Of a stretch of 64,000 nucleotides of DNA, positions 10,435 to 21,555 are shown one piece after another (the stretch's first letter is position 1; the number at the start of each line of letters is the position of its first letter). This stretch comes from Cannabis sativa. Taxonomy: Eukaryota; Streptophyta; Magnoliopsida; Rosales; Cannabaceae. The DNA lies in the NCBI RefSeq assembly GCF_029168945.1, contig NC_083604.1, positions 32,049,686-32,113,685 on the forward strand. The letters are read 5' to 3'. A model generated the notes under the pieces. It saw nothing but the letters and a program-made list of their open reading frames with translations, searched no databases and was not told the DNA's origin. The position numbers and the translations under genes are program-made.

Positions 10435-11582
10435 TCCTCTTTTGGAACGAACACCTGAGCCCTTTTGTTGAACTCAGTGATGTTCTTTATTAGACGACCC
10501 TTTAAGTCGTCCCACAGTTCACCCCCTACGGTTGAGGGATCAGTAGAAACCCCCGCCTGAAGGGCTGTAAGTTGTGTACTATCATCCAGATTTCTAACCC
10601 TTGCAGCAGCCATACTAAAATGACTTAAGTATGCCTTATGTGTTTTTACGGGTTGTTGCTTTATATTGGTTAGTGCGGCTGCCTCAGGTCGTCTATCCCT
10701 TGCAGGCTGGAACTATTTCTTGAAATCCCTGGACAGATGTTCCCAGGAAGTTATGGAATAGTGAGTAAACTTGTTGAAATAGCTGCTTGCTGCTCAAAAC
10801 TAGCGAGGTGGGAAACAAAATACAACTTGAATTGTTTGTCACATTACTAGCTTGCATTATAGTGTTGAAGTTGTTCAAATGCGAGACCGGATCGGTGGTT
10901 CCATCATACGATGAGACATGTGGGTTTCTAAATCCCAGGGGAAAAGTAGTATTCATGATATTTGGATGGTATGGCTCGAGTTCCTCGTCTGAGTTGTATC
11001 TAGATTGTCTCACTAATTCCCCCACTTGATATCTCCTGAACTTTTCCTCCAACTCATCTATTCGCAATTGGATAGGATCCTCTTGCTTTGGACCGAGTTG
11101 TTGGCGAAGATCAGGTTTCTTCCGATTCAAGTGCTCTCGCAGATCTGGCTTGGAGCAATTACTGGCAGACCTCATTTAGCTCACAGACTGCGTCCTACTC
11201 ACGGACCTCGTCTTGCTCATAGACCTCGCCCTCGAGTGACTCGCGGATTTACTGGTTCCCATGCTTTCTCGATCATTAGCTCGTCGAGTACTTTCTCCTC
11301 TTCAAGTTGGTTGACTGTGGGTCCTTGAACGCCGTGAGGTCACACTTGCTTCTTCACGCTCTGTTCATTCCCCTTGAGTGTGGTTTGTCATATTTCCGCA
11401 TTAGGGTTTGTATGAGCCCTCTCTCTAGGGGTTGGGGAAGAACGCTAGTGATTCCTCGTAGGTGACCTACGTTCCCTAGGTTGAGTCCCAGTGTCGTCCC
11501 CATTTCCATGAGGAATTTCTTGTTCATGAGCTTCGGGTTGCCTCCCATTCTCATTTCTATGACGTAGTTAATTGAGCTATTC
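10435..11582 (-). pseudogene. R1 gag, second copy, nearly identical to R2
   Basis: It encodes the gag core (LGFRNPHVSSYDGTTDPVSHLNNFNTIMQASNV) and LDDSTQLTALQAGV...RLIKNITEFNKRAQVF. I find only about half a dozen differences from R2 over 750 bases (16613-17365), and the match continues into 26303-26697. The right end carries 20 bases (11563-11582, CGTAGTTAATTGAGCTATTC). In R2 these are copia gag sequence, not Tat sequence, so this block was copied from the R2 locus. The uninterrupted CTGCG at 11188-11192 is the empty-site equivalent of the G3 insertion. Confidence 0.75.
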
Positions 11583-12974
11583 TCATTTCTTGAAATCCAT
11601 GGACAGATGTTCCCAGGAAGTTATGGAATTGTGAGTAAACTTGTTGAACCAGCTGCTTGTTGCTCTAACTTACGAGGTGGGAAACAAAATACAATGTAAA
11701 TTGTTTGTCACATTACTAGCTTGCATTATAGTGTTGAAGTTGTTCAAATGCGAGACCGGATCGGTGGTTCCATCATACGATGAGACATGTGGGTTTTTAA
11801 ATCCCTGGGGAAAAGGAGTATTTATGATATCTGGGTTGTATGGCTCGAGTTCCTCGTCTGAGTCGTATCCAGATTGTCTCCCTAATTCCCCCACTTGATA
11901 TCTCCTGAACTTGTCCTCCAACTCGTCTATTCGCAATTGGATAATATCCTCTTGCTTTGGACCGAGTGGTTTGCAAAGATTAGGTTTCTTCCGATTCAAG
12001 TGCTCTCGCAAATCTGGCTGGGATTAATTACTGGCAGACCTCATTTTACTCACAGCCTGCGTCCTCCTCACGGACCACGTCCTCGAGTGACTCGCGGATT
12101 TACTGGTTCCCATGCTTTCTCGATCATTAGCTCGTCGAGTACTTTCTCCTCTTCAAGTTGGTTGACTGTGGATCCTTGAACGCCGTGAGGTCACACTTGC
12201 TTCTTCACGCTCTGTTCTTTCCCCCTGAGTGTGGTTTGCAGTATTTCCCCCATGAGGGTTTGTTTGAGCCCTCTCTCTAGGCGTTCGGGAAGAACGCTAG
12301 TGATTCCTCGTAGGTGACCTACGTTCCCTAGGTTGAGTCCCAGGGTCTTCCTCATTTCCATGAGGAATTTCTTGTTCATGAGCTTCGGGTTGCCTTCCAT
12401 TCTCATTTCTATGAGAGGGTTCTGGCCGATCATTCGAATTTTTAGGGGGAATCTCAATTTCCGTAGGTTGTTCTTCCTGGGCATTTTCCTCTAACCTGGT
12501 TTGCGAGCCACGAGGTCTACCTCGTGGTCTTCTCACTCCAAGTTCAGGTTGATTTTGAGTGTTTGTCCCCTGTGCTTCCTTAGCTGCGGCTGCATTGCGC
12601 TCTAATTCGGCATTCCACCGTTGTGCCTCCTCTAGGCAGCGTGTAAGGTGGCGGTTTTCCGTTTCATAAGTGCTCTCTCCCATAGTTTGAGTACCTCCAC
12701 GATTGGGTCCCTCATCCTTTATTCAAAGATTCGGGTCATTCCCACGCTGAGTTCTCCTTGAGCATGTTGTTCGCGTATTAGGACTAACATTAGGTTGGGT
12801 CCTCCTCGAACCCGTGGTCCGACTGCTGGGGCTATCCTTAGGTTGAGTCCTCCTGGATCAGGTGGTCTGTTTAGTCTTTGGGTTGGAAGACCTTCTGGAG
12901 CCCATGGGCTCTTTCCTAGAACAGTGATGAGTTTCTTCATTTAGTGTATTAGCATTTTCTGGGTTTTCAGCCAT
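11583..12974 (-). pseudogene. R1 gag N-terminus with its own (first) gag core copy
   Basis: On the minus strand, the likely gag start is ATG 12974 (MAENPENANTLNEETHH), the N-terminus being seen in Tat gag proteins. An arginine- and proline-rich stretch with stops follows, then a coiled-coil-prone part (12683-12297: MGESTYETENRHLTRCLEEAQRWNAEL). Next comes the gag core (12011-11670, EELEPYNPDIINTPFPQGFKNPHVSSYDGTTDPVSHLN). The segment 11589-12413 is duplicated, with divergence, at 10715-11560, so R1 has two gag cores in tandem. Gag would form the virus-like particle. Frames are interrupted several times. Confidence 0.72.
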
Positions 12975-13033
12975 GAAGGAGATGGTTTTTCTTTAAAGAG
13001 GACAGTTTTTTTTGAGCTTTTTCACAAAGGCTC

Positions 13034-13051
13034 TCAATGAAAGCACCAAAC
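13034..13051 (-). other. putative primer-binding site of R1
   Basis: Directly inside the LTR, the minus strand reads TTTGGTGCTTTCATTGAG. The TGG and the position fit a tRNA primer-binding site. I do not assign the tRNA. Confidence 0.5.
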
Positions 13052-13920
13052 TGTTAATGCATATTTTTGTTAACCAAATATGACCCTAATAGTGATAAAT
13101 TTCACACATAAAAATAAAAACTGTAAAGGAAAAAGCATAAACACAAAGGAATTTTTACGTGGTTTTCCAGTTGAAATTCTGCATAGTCTACGAGTCAATC
13201 TTATTAGATTTCTGATAGTTTTTCAGGGCCTCTTTTCTTATGATTTTTTTCTTAATCTAACTTGCCCTTATTTATAATCACATAGTAGGAAGTTAATTAC
13301 AGAGTTGACTGTGATCTTTACAACGTTTATCCCCTGAAATTGTGGGGTTTAATTACATATCACGTAGTATAAATGCGGTTATTATTTGAATATCACATAG
13401 CTGTGACTTATCCGCTTTTACAGTGTCAAAATGATTGTGTATTTAAACACATTGTAAATCATAACGCTCTGTGATGTGCCTTGATAGCGAGCTAGAGTTT
13501 TTCCCTTATCTTTCCGAGGTTGACGGCGTACGCCTCGTTAATTCTTTATTAAAAGGCTTAACGCTTCATTTTGACAATCGCAATTCTTATCAATAGAGAG
13601 TACTTCTGCAGTCATCATAATCTGAATGTCAGCTTCTAACTCGTCAAAACAATAAGTCTCACTGAAAGATGTCTAAAGTTGACTGGTGAAAGTAATAGGG
13701 GTGCACCTTCCTATAGCTAGATAGGCGCCTCGCTTATTAGGTCTTGAGTCCACCCAACTATTATACTTAGTTTGTACATTTTACGCTAACTGTTTTCACA
13801 GTCAATATGCATTGCTTTCGTCTTCCCAGGTATAACAAAGTTGATGTCTCGCCTTACGCATACAATGACGTATGATATTTCGTTAATACATGAAGCAACG
13901 GTTTGTATATTTTTATCTCG
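13052..13920 (-). repeat. middle Tat/Retand LTR, truncated at its U3 end
   Basis: It starts TGTTAATG and follows 3235-4139 closely, including the TATA at about 13268. At 13919-13921 it stops inside U3 and continues as pol of R2. The joint shares only CA/CAG with both parents, so it looks like a deletion joined at microhomology. Confidence 0.75.
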
Positions 13921-15480
13921 CAGAATTTTCATTTGGAGTTATGCCTTCTATTAAGAAGTCTGCCAAGGCTTGGCTTTCGATGGATGTTTGAGGGTGGTAT
14001 GTTATGTCGAACTGCCCCAGTTTGATTGACCATTTTATCAATCCTCCAGAAGCATCTGGTTTTGATAAAATTGTCTCAAGGGCTGATCCATTAACACCTT
14101 TATGGGGTGTGCCTGAAAGTACAGTCGCAGCTTGCAAGACGCTTGGACTAGGCACAAAGTGAGTTTTTTTGAGAGTGGGATATCAAGAATCTGCCACTAG
14201 TAACCTTTTACTTACATAGTGAATAGGTATCTGGTGCTTACCCTCTTCTCGCACTATAGCTGCACTAATTGCATCTTCTGAGATAGCCAAATAGAGAAGC
14301 AACGTTTCTCTAATTATTGGTTTTCCCAAAAGTAGAGGCATTGCAAGATGCCTTTTTATGTTCTAAAAGGCCTCTTCAGACTCTTCTGTCCACTCAAATT
14401 TCTTCTTTCCTCGCAATACATTGAAGAATGGCAAACACTTATCAGTTGACTTCAAAATGAATCTGTTGAGTGCAACCATCCTTCCTGTCAAGGCTTGTAC
14501 ATCCTTAGGCTTTGTTGGTGATGGCATGTCTATGAATGCCTTGATTTTTTTAGGGTTTTATTCGATACACCTTACGTTGACTATTAATCCTGAAAATTTC
14601 CCCGAGGACCCTCTAAAGGAGCATTTGTTCGGGTTTAACTTCATATTATACTTCTTTAATATTTTGAAGCATTCTGCGAGGTCTGTGGTATGATTCCCGC
14701 TTCTTATTGACTTTACTAACATATCATCAACGTAAACCACCATGTTCCGCCTGATCTGATTTGCGAACATCTCGTTCACCAATTGCTGATATGTTTCCCC
14801 AACGTTCGTCAGCCCAAACGACATGACTTTGTACTAGTAGAGTTCCATGTTTTTTACAAAGCTTATATGTTCCTGATCTGGGACATGTATTTTTATCTAG
14901 TTATATCCAGAATATGCATCCATAAATGTCATAAGCTCGTGCCTAGCAGTTGCATCCACTAACTGGTCAATCCTGGGTAGTAGAAAACATTCTTTTGGGC
15001 ACGCCTTATTTAAATCAGAAAAATTGATACAAGTTCTCTAAGTTCCATTGGGCTTTGGGACGAGAACAGGATTGGTGATCCACGAGTGATAAAACACCTC
15101 GTTTATAAAGTCATTGACTAATAACTTGTCCACTTCTTGTTTTAACGCCCCTTGTCTCTTGGAATCCAAGGGTCTCCTTTCCTGCCCCTTCGCTGGGTAG
15201 TTTGGATCAACATTTAAATGATGGCAGATAATATTAGGGTCGGTCCCTATTATATCTCCATGGCTCCTGGCGAACTGATCCTAGTTTGCTCTTAAGAAAC
15301 TTATTAGCTGCTATTTAGCAGCTTGTCTAGGTTCTTCCCAATGTAAACACACTTTGTGGGATTTCCTGGGTCGAGAATAACTTCTTCCAATTCTTCAATT
15401 GGTTATAATAAGTTTCTTTCATCTTGAACCCCGGGGTCAAGATCCTCGTCCTTCTTTTTGCTTTCTTCTACCAAGATCGC
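13921..15480 (-). pseudogene. R2 reverse transcriptase and RNase H remnant
   Basis: 14155-13921 encodes the RNase H connection (LSKPDASGGLIKWSIKLGQFDITYHPQTS...ALADFLIEGITP). 14824-14558 encodes the reverse transcriptase palm (MSFGLTNVGETYQQLVNEMF...VVYVDDMLVKS), with the YVDD catalytic pair kept. The fingers region is recognisable in 14880-15200 only through frameshifts. It parallels R1 7750-9420 at roughly nine-tenths identity by eye. Integrase and the archaeal-type RNase H are absent because of the deletion at 13920. Confidence 0.75.
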
Positions 15481-15486
15481 CATTAA

Positions 15487-17366
15487 CTAATGACCGACTT
15501 TTCTATGTTTTAGCTCTATGCGATAGCAATCACGAGCTAGCATCTGATCACCTTGCACCACCCCCACACCTTCCGGTGTTTGGAAATTTAGGGATAAGTG
15601 CTTGATCGAACTGACTGTGCCTAGTCCAATTAGTGTCGGGTGACCCAACAATATATTGTAAGCCGATGGTAGTTCGACAACTAGAAAGTCTTGCATAACT
15701 GTGGCGAATAGGGGTGCCTCGCCCAAGGTTGATGCGAGCTCAATTATGCCCTGACTGGTAATACTGTCTTCGGTGAAGCCGCAAAGATTTACCATGCAAG
15801 GCTTCAATTTGACTTTTTTGAGCCCCATCTTCCTCTGCGTTTCCTTGTAAAGGATGTTTACTGAGCTTCCGTTGTCTATTAACACCCTCTTTATCCTTTT
15901 ATTGGTGAGCTCAATAGTAATCACCAATGGATCGACGTGAGGATATCTCACGTTCTTCTCATCTTCCTCTGAGAATATGATTGGAGGTTCCTTAGTTTTT
16001 ACCTTCTTGGAAGGTTCTAGGGCAAATACCAACCACTCATTCTTTATCTCTTTCACATATCTCTTTTGGCATTGTTGCTCTCCCCTACGATATGCGGCCC
16101 TCCCAAAATGACCAGGATGTGCTCTCCTTCAACAGGAGGAGGTTGTAACCCCTGATTGTTTGTGTTGTTGGGCAGACTGGGCTGGTTGTGTCTATTGCCC
16201 TGTCTCTTCATATACTGCTTGAAATGGCCCGAGCGATGAGACTTTCTATCTCATCTTTCAACTGACATCATTTTTCGATTGTGTGTCGAATATCCTTATG
16301 TTATTTGCAATACATGCTAGGATCTCTTTCGTGCCTCGCATGCCTCATGGGCTCAGGCTTGCCGAAGGCAACCTTCTTCTCATGTGCGAGGTAAATATTT
16401 TCCTGAGTTTCATTAAGATTGGTATAAATAGTATCCACTGGCACGTACTTATCATGATTCTTTTGTTTCTTTTTGTCCTTTGACGATTCCTTAAAATCAT
16501 CCTTTCTTTTTGAGCCAGAGGCGCCTGAGTTATCAAATCTTGTAGAGACATCACTTTTTGACACATTGTTGTCGCCTCCCGAGCCTATTTTCAACAGATT
16601 CATCTCTTTTCGAGCCTCCTCTTTTTGGACGAACACCTGAGCCCTTTTGTTGAACTCAGTGATGTTCTTTATTAGACGACCCTTTAAGTCATCCCACAGT
16701 TCACCCCCTACGGTTGAGGGATCAGTAGAAACCCCCGCCTGAAGGGCTGTAAGTTGTGTACTATCATCCAGATTTCTAACCCTTGCAGCAGCCATACTAA
16801 AATGACTTAAGTATGCCTTATGTGTTTTTACGGGTTGTTGCTTTATATTGGTTAATGCGGCTGCCTCAGGTCGTCTATCCCTTGCAGGCTGGAACTATTT
16901 CTTGAAATCCCTGGACAGATGTTCCCAGGAAGTTATGGAATAGTGAGTAAACTTGTTGAAATAGCTGCTTGCTGCTCAAAACTAGCGAGGTGGGAAACAA
17001 AATACAACTTGAATTGTTTGTCACATTACTAGCTTGCATTATAGTGTTGAAGTTGTTCAAATGCGAGACCGGATCGGTGGTTCCATCATACAATGAGACA
17101 TGTGGGTTTCTAAATCCCAGGGGAAAAGTAGTATTCATGATATTTGGATGGTATGGCTCGAGTTCCTCGTCTGAGTTGTATCTAGATTGTCTCACTAATT
17201 CCCCCACTTGATATCTCCTGAACTTTTCCTCCAACTCATCTATTCGCAATTGGATAGGATCCTTTTGCTTTGGACCGAGTTGTTGGCGAAGATCAGGTTT
17301 CTTCCGATTCAAGTGCTCTCGCAGATCTGGCTTGGAGCAATTACTGGCAGACCTCATTTTGCTCAC
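15487..17366 (-). pseudogene. R2 gag-protease remnant
   Basis: 16056-15487 (189 residues) carries the protease region with [13 protein letters not shown] and a conserved C-terminal [23 protein letters not shown]. 16795-16301 carries the gag C-terminus (NLDDSTQLTALQAGVSTDPS...GRLIKNITEFNKRAQVF and a lysine-rich tail). 17366-16875 carries the gag core. These open stretches are longer than their R1 counterparts. The gag reading then crosses into G3 at 17374 and resumes at 26303 (LTR-free continuation to 26680). Confidence 0.75.
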
Positions 17367-17369
17367 AGA

Positions 17370-17374
17370 CTGCG
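17370..17374. other. G3 target-site duplication, left copy CTGCG
   Basis: CTGCG precedes the left LTR and is repeated at 26303-26307 after the right LTR. R1 has a single uninterrupted CTGCG at the equivalent place (11188-11192). Confidence 0.95.
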
Positions 17375-19415
17375 TGTAACGCCCTGTCCAACAGGGACGC
17401 CACGTGTGTGCACTTTATTTAAAATACCAATAATTATATAAGATGTAATTATACTAAAAGTGTGGATAATTAAATTTTTGATAGTTAAAACTCAACCTTT
17501 AAACTGTTTAACAAAAGATAAGTAACATGATTTATGGGGTCCCCCTGTTTTCAAAATATTTACAAACTGGTTTCAAAGTATTTTACAACATAAGCTTTAT
17601 ATTTTCCAAAATACAATCAAAATAGAGCATCCTGTAAACTGGGCTGCCTACGGCTGGTATGTACATTGCTGCTGCGACCATAAACTCATGGTTGCTCGAC
17701 TTTAGCCTTTCCTTTACCTGCACCATAAAGCACCAGTGAGTCACAGAGACTCAGCAAGAAAGTGATCAAAACAATAATTGAAAGAAAAATGATTATCAAC
17801 TTATTCTCATGCCATTATATTTACTCACTATTCGATAATAATAAGCATTCCTTTAAACATCACACATTCCTGGTACTTAATAAAGTACCACTTTTTACCA
17901 CTCGTCACATACGAGCTGAATATGTCACTATCGTTGCCCGATAAAGCAAACGATAAGTAAGAAACCTAACCGCGGTTTCAAGAGTAATTACTCATAACGG
18001 TAATAACCGTTTCCAACCCTAGGTCATAACCTACGCTTAATAAACTTTTAATCAGCATCATGATAATAATTTAAGGCCACTTCCATTCATCCATTAATCT
18101 TTAACCACATACGGTGCTTACCACTTTTCTTACCTTAATTCAGAAGTCAAAAGTATGGCCGACCTGAGTGGAAGAACAAGCTAAGCAATCCCGGTCCTAT
18201 GTCACGACAATTGAAACACAATAAATACCTTAACTCAAAGTTCCGGATTAAAACCCTAATTTAGAAATCAAACGTAACCTAACTCCCAGCAACCCCAATT
18301 TAGGTCAAGCATCCCATATTTAATTTAAAACAGATAGTACACAACTCCCCGGGTCAAAACTGAACATAAAGCAAACCCGAAAAAAAATTCTCCCCTGCAG
18401 GCAACCGGTCGACCGGTTCTGATACACCAGAACCCATCCGGTCGACCAGGTTCGCGTACCAGGAACAAAAGTTCCTCTTCACCAAAAATCGAACCAAAAC
18501 CCCTCCAAACCTAACCAAACTTTCCAGAACAGTATATTAACATAAATATGGCATAACCTAAGCTGCAAAACACAGTGGTTCAATCTCTAGCTTAAAATCA
18601 CACACTCAAGTGAAGAAATCAAATTTCTTTTAGCTTCCTCACTCACCAATCAATCCCAACAGCCATGAAGTCAATTCAAACATACATTAACAGACCTTAT
18701 TCAACTTAGATAACAAACCTAAACCTTCACCAAACCTACAGCTTTGAAAACTTTCAAAAGAAATAACAAACCTAGCTTGAAAACCTAAGAAAACATCAAA
18801 ACGAAAGGATGAACTTACCTAGGGTACAAGGTTGACTTGAAGGTGGAGTTTAGCTCTGAAAATTGGTGTTGGCTGAAGCAAAACAATCCCCCTAGTGGCT
18901 GGTTTCAGCTGCTCGAAGGAAGAGGAGGAAGAAAGTTGAGAAAAAATGTTTCTTGCCTTGGAAGAAAGCTTCCTCTTTCTTTAAAAATGCTTTGTTTTAT
19001 TTTTCTTTTTAAATTTCCTTCCTTAAATAACAATAGGCAGCAGAAAAAAAATAAAAAGAAATGTCAAAAAAAGTTTCTTGAATTCCTAATTTACCCCTCT
19101 CACATAATTAATTTTTTTTTAAAAAAAAAACCCTAGGGGCATTTTGGTAATTTTACTAATTCCCCATTCCGACATTCTAATAAAATTCTAACTTAATCCG
19201 GGATATTCTCAAAATAATTCTTTCATTTAATGTCGTTACATTGCTAACCACATAGCTAAAATTCCACAATTGCCGGGCCCAAAATAACGTATTTCATTAA
19301 ATAATTTCTCAACAATTTATCTAAGTAAGATCATAATCCTACTTCATTTTCCAAGTAATTACATATTTAATAAAATATGTCCATTTAAATATTATTTATT
19401 TTTTGGGATATTACA
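17375..19415 (-). repeat. G3 3' LTR
   Basis: Starts TGTAACGCCC and ends GATATTACA; 2041 bp against 2040 bp for its partner. It contains a hairpin CCCTGT-CCA-ACAGGG just inside the end and a 16-bp palindrome at 18403-18418. At about 18440-18465 a second palindrome has been replaced by unrelated-looking bases compared with the other LTR. Confidence 0.93.
18403..18418. repeat. 16-bp perfect palindrome AACCGGTCGACCGGTT in the G3 LTR
   Basis: Present also in the other LTR at 25290-25305, with a second near-identical palindrome 20 bases further (25324-25338). The G2 LTR has differently centred palindromes of the same form. Confidence 0.9.
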
Positions 19416-19430
19416 ACTATCCCCCACTTA
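19416..19430 (-). other. G3 polypurine tract
   Basis: Minus strand TAAGTGGGGGATAGT directly before the 3' LTR; the primer for plus-strand DNA synthesis. Confidence 0.8.
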
Positions 19431-19451
19431 TAGGAATTTCGTCCTCGAAAT

Positions 19452-21470
19452 TTACCTGAAAAGCTCGGGATACAACTCCCGCATCTGCGACTCTAATTCC
19501 CAAGTCGCTTCTTCAACTTTGCTGTTCCGCCATAACACTTTGACTAGTGGAATAGTCTTGTTTCGCAACACCTTTTCTTTCCTGTCTAAGATCTGTACTG
19601 GTTGTTCTTCATACGACAGGTCGGTTTGAAGCTCGATGTCTTCATAACTTAAAATATGAGTTGTATCAGATACATATTTCCGAAGCATCGAGACATGAAA
19701 CACGTTATGAACCCCAGATAAAGCAGGAGGTAGAGCCAACCGATAAGCTACCTGACCTACTTTCTCAAGAATCTCAAATGGACCAATAAATCTGGGACTC
19801 AACTTTCCTTTCTTCCCGAACCTTCGAATTCCTTTCATTGGGGACACCCGAAGAAAAACAAAATCCCCAACTTGGAATTCAACATCTCTACGCTTTGGAT
19901 CTGCGTAGCTCTTCTGTCTACTTTGGGAAGCAAGCATACGAGCTCGAATCTTTTCAATAGCCTCGCTCGTTCTTTGGACAGCTTCAGGTCCAAGGTACCT
20001 ACGTTCACCAGCCTCATCCCAGTGAATAGGTGATCGACATTTCCTTCCATAAAGCATCTCATACGGAGCCATACCAATGGTACTCTGATAACTATTGTTA
20101 TAAGAAAACTCAATCAGAGGTAGGTACTTGTTCCAAGAACCTTCAAAGTCCATTACACATGCTCTCAACATATCCTCAAGTATCTGGATAGTCCTTTCAG
20201 ATTGACCATCGGTTTGAGGATGAAAAGCTGTACTGAATTTCAAGTTAGTACCCATTGCTTGCTGTAAACTTTCCCAGAATTTGGATGTAAATTTTGGATC
20301 TCGATCTGAAACTATCGACTTTGGGGCACCATGAAGTCGAACTGAAACTATCGACTTTGGGGCACCATGAAGTCGAACTATCTCCTTAATATACAAATCA
20401 GCGTATTGATCCACTGTATACGTTGTCCTCACCGGGAGAAAGTGAGCAGACTTCGTATATCGATCCACTATCACCCAAATAGAATCATAATACCCTACTG
20501 TTCTGGGCAATCCTACCACAAAATCCATGGTGATGTCTTCCCATTTCCATTCAGGAATCTTTAGAGGTTGAAGCAAACCTGCCGGCCTTTGATGTTCTGC
20601 TTTAATTTGTTGACAGGTTAAGCATTTTGACACATATTCAACAATATCCCTCTTCATACCCGGCCACCAGTATAAAGCTTTCACATCATGATACATCTTG
20701 GTTGTTCCCGGGTGTAAGGAGTACGGTGTAGTATGAGATTCATCAAGAATCTCTTGTCTGATTTCTTTATCAACCGGTACACAGATTCTGTTTTTGTATC
20801 GCAACAACCCATCAGATAAGCACGAAAAGTCTCTTGCCAATCCAGCCTCTAACTTCTCCTTATGTCCCTGTAGCTCAAGGTCACCTTGTTGGGCTACTCT
20901 AATTCTTTCCAATAGGTTAGACTGTATGGTGATATTAGCAAGTTTTCCAATTACAAATTCAATTCCCGCTCTCGTCATATCCTCAGCCAACTTTGCTGAG
21001 ATTTCCTTTAGTTCACAAACTTGCCCTGGTCCTTTCCGACTTAGAGCATCCGCTACCACATTTGCTTTACCAGGGTGGTAGAGAATCTCGCAGTCATAAT
21101 CTTTGACCAGTTCTAACCATCGTCGTTGCCTCATATTTAAATCCTTCTGAGTGAAAAAGTACTTGAGGCTTTTGTGATCTGTATAAATTTCACACTTCTC
21201 ACCGTATAGATAGTGACGCCAAACTTTAAGTGCAAAGACAACCGCTGCTAATTCAATATCATGGGTAGGATATCGTTGTTCATACTCCTTCAATTGCCTG
21301 GATGCATAAGCAATCACTTTCCCTGACTGCATAAGAACACAACCTAACCCTTGTTTGGATGCATCACAATAAATCACAAACTTTTCATCACTTTTTGGTA
21401 AAGTCAGCACAGGAGCGGTAATCAACCTTTGCTTCAATTCCTGGAAACTTCCTTCACACTTGTCGGTCAA
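19452..21470 (-). pseudogene. G3 pol 3' half: RNase H, integrase, chromodomain-like tail (672 residues)
   Basis: RNase H shows D36, E73, D98 and D141 ([27 protein letters not shown]). Integrase shows the zinc-binding H246, H253, C283, C286 and the DDE triad D316, D389, E425. The tail ends in a chromodomain-like segment (about 620-672). The D-D distance is 73, twelve more than in the related G2, because of an exact 36-bp duplication just before the second Asp. The frame is offset from the upstream half by two single-base gaps at about 21565 and 21467, so no continuous polyprotein can be made as written. The apparent ATG at 21470 is internal. Otherwise the text is free of stops. Confidence 0.9.
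20307..20378 (-). repeat. exact 36-bp tandem duplication inside G3 integrase
   Basis: 20307-20342 and 20343-20378 are identical. It keeps the frame and repeats [12 protein letters not shown] just before the catalytic Asp of SDRDPKF. Confidence 0.97.
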
Positions 21471-21555
21471 ACAAACTTACAATTCTTTCGGGTCAATTCG
21501 ATTAAAGGCGTAGAAATCTTTGCAAAGCCCTCAACAAATCTTCGGTAATACCCTG

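Larger units (their letters stand above)
3235..13920 (-). mobile_element. R1: Tat/Retand-lineage Ty3/gypsy retrotransposon, decayed
   Basis: Read right to left, the order is LTR (13052-13920, truncated), primer-binding region, gag, protease, reverse transcriptase, RNase H, a second archaeal-type RNase H, integrase, an untranslated part with an antisense ORF remnant, and LTR (from 3235). The dual RNase H and the integrase text CQRFSHIPRVPP...DLIGPLPTG-like identify the Tat clade of Ty3/gypsy. All frames are interrupted. The right LTR is cut at 13920, where it is fused directly to the pol gene of a second copy (R2). Confidence 0.82.

Noticed and set aside
18837..19136. Open stretch repeated at 25725-26078
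   Set aside because: Lies in both LTRs of G3, so the repetition only reflects LTR identity; ends in poly-A/T-rich text.
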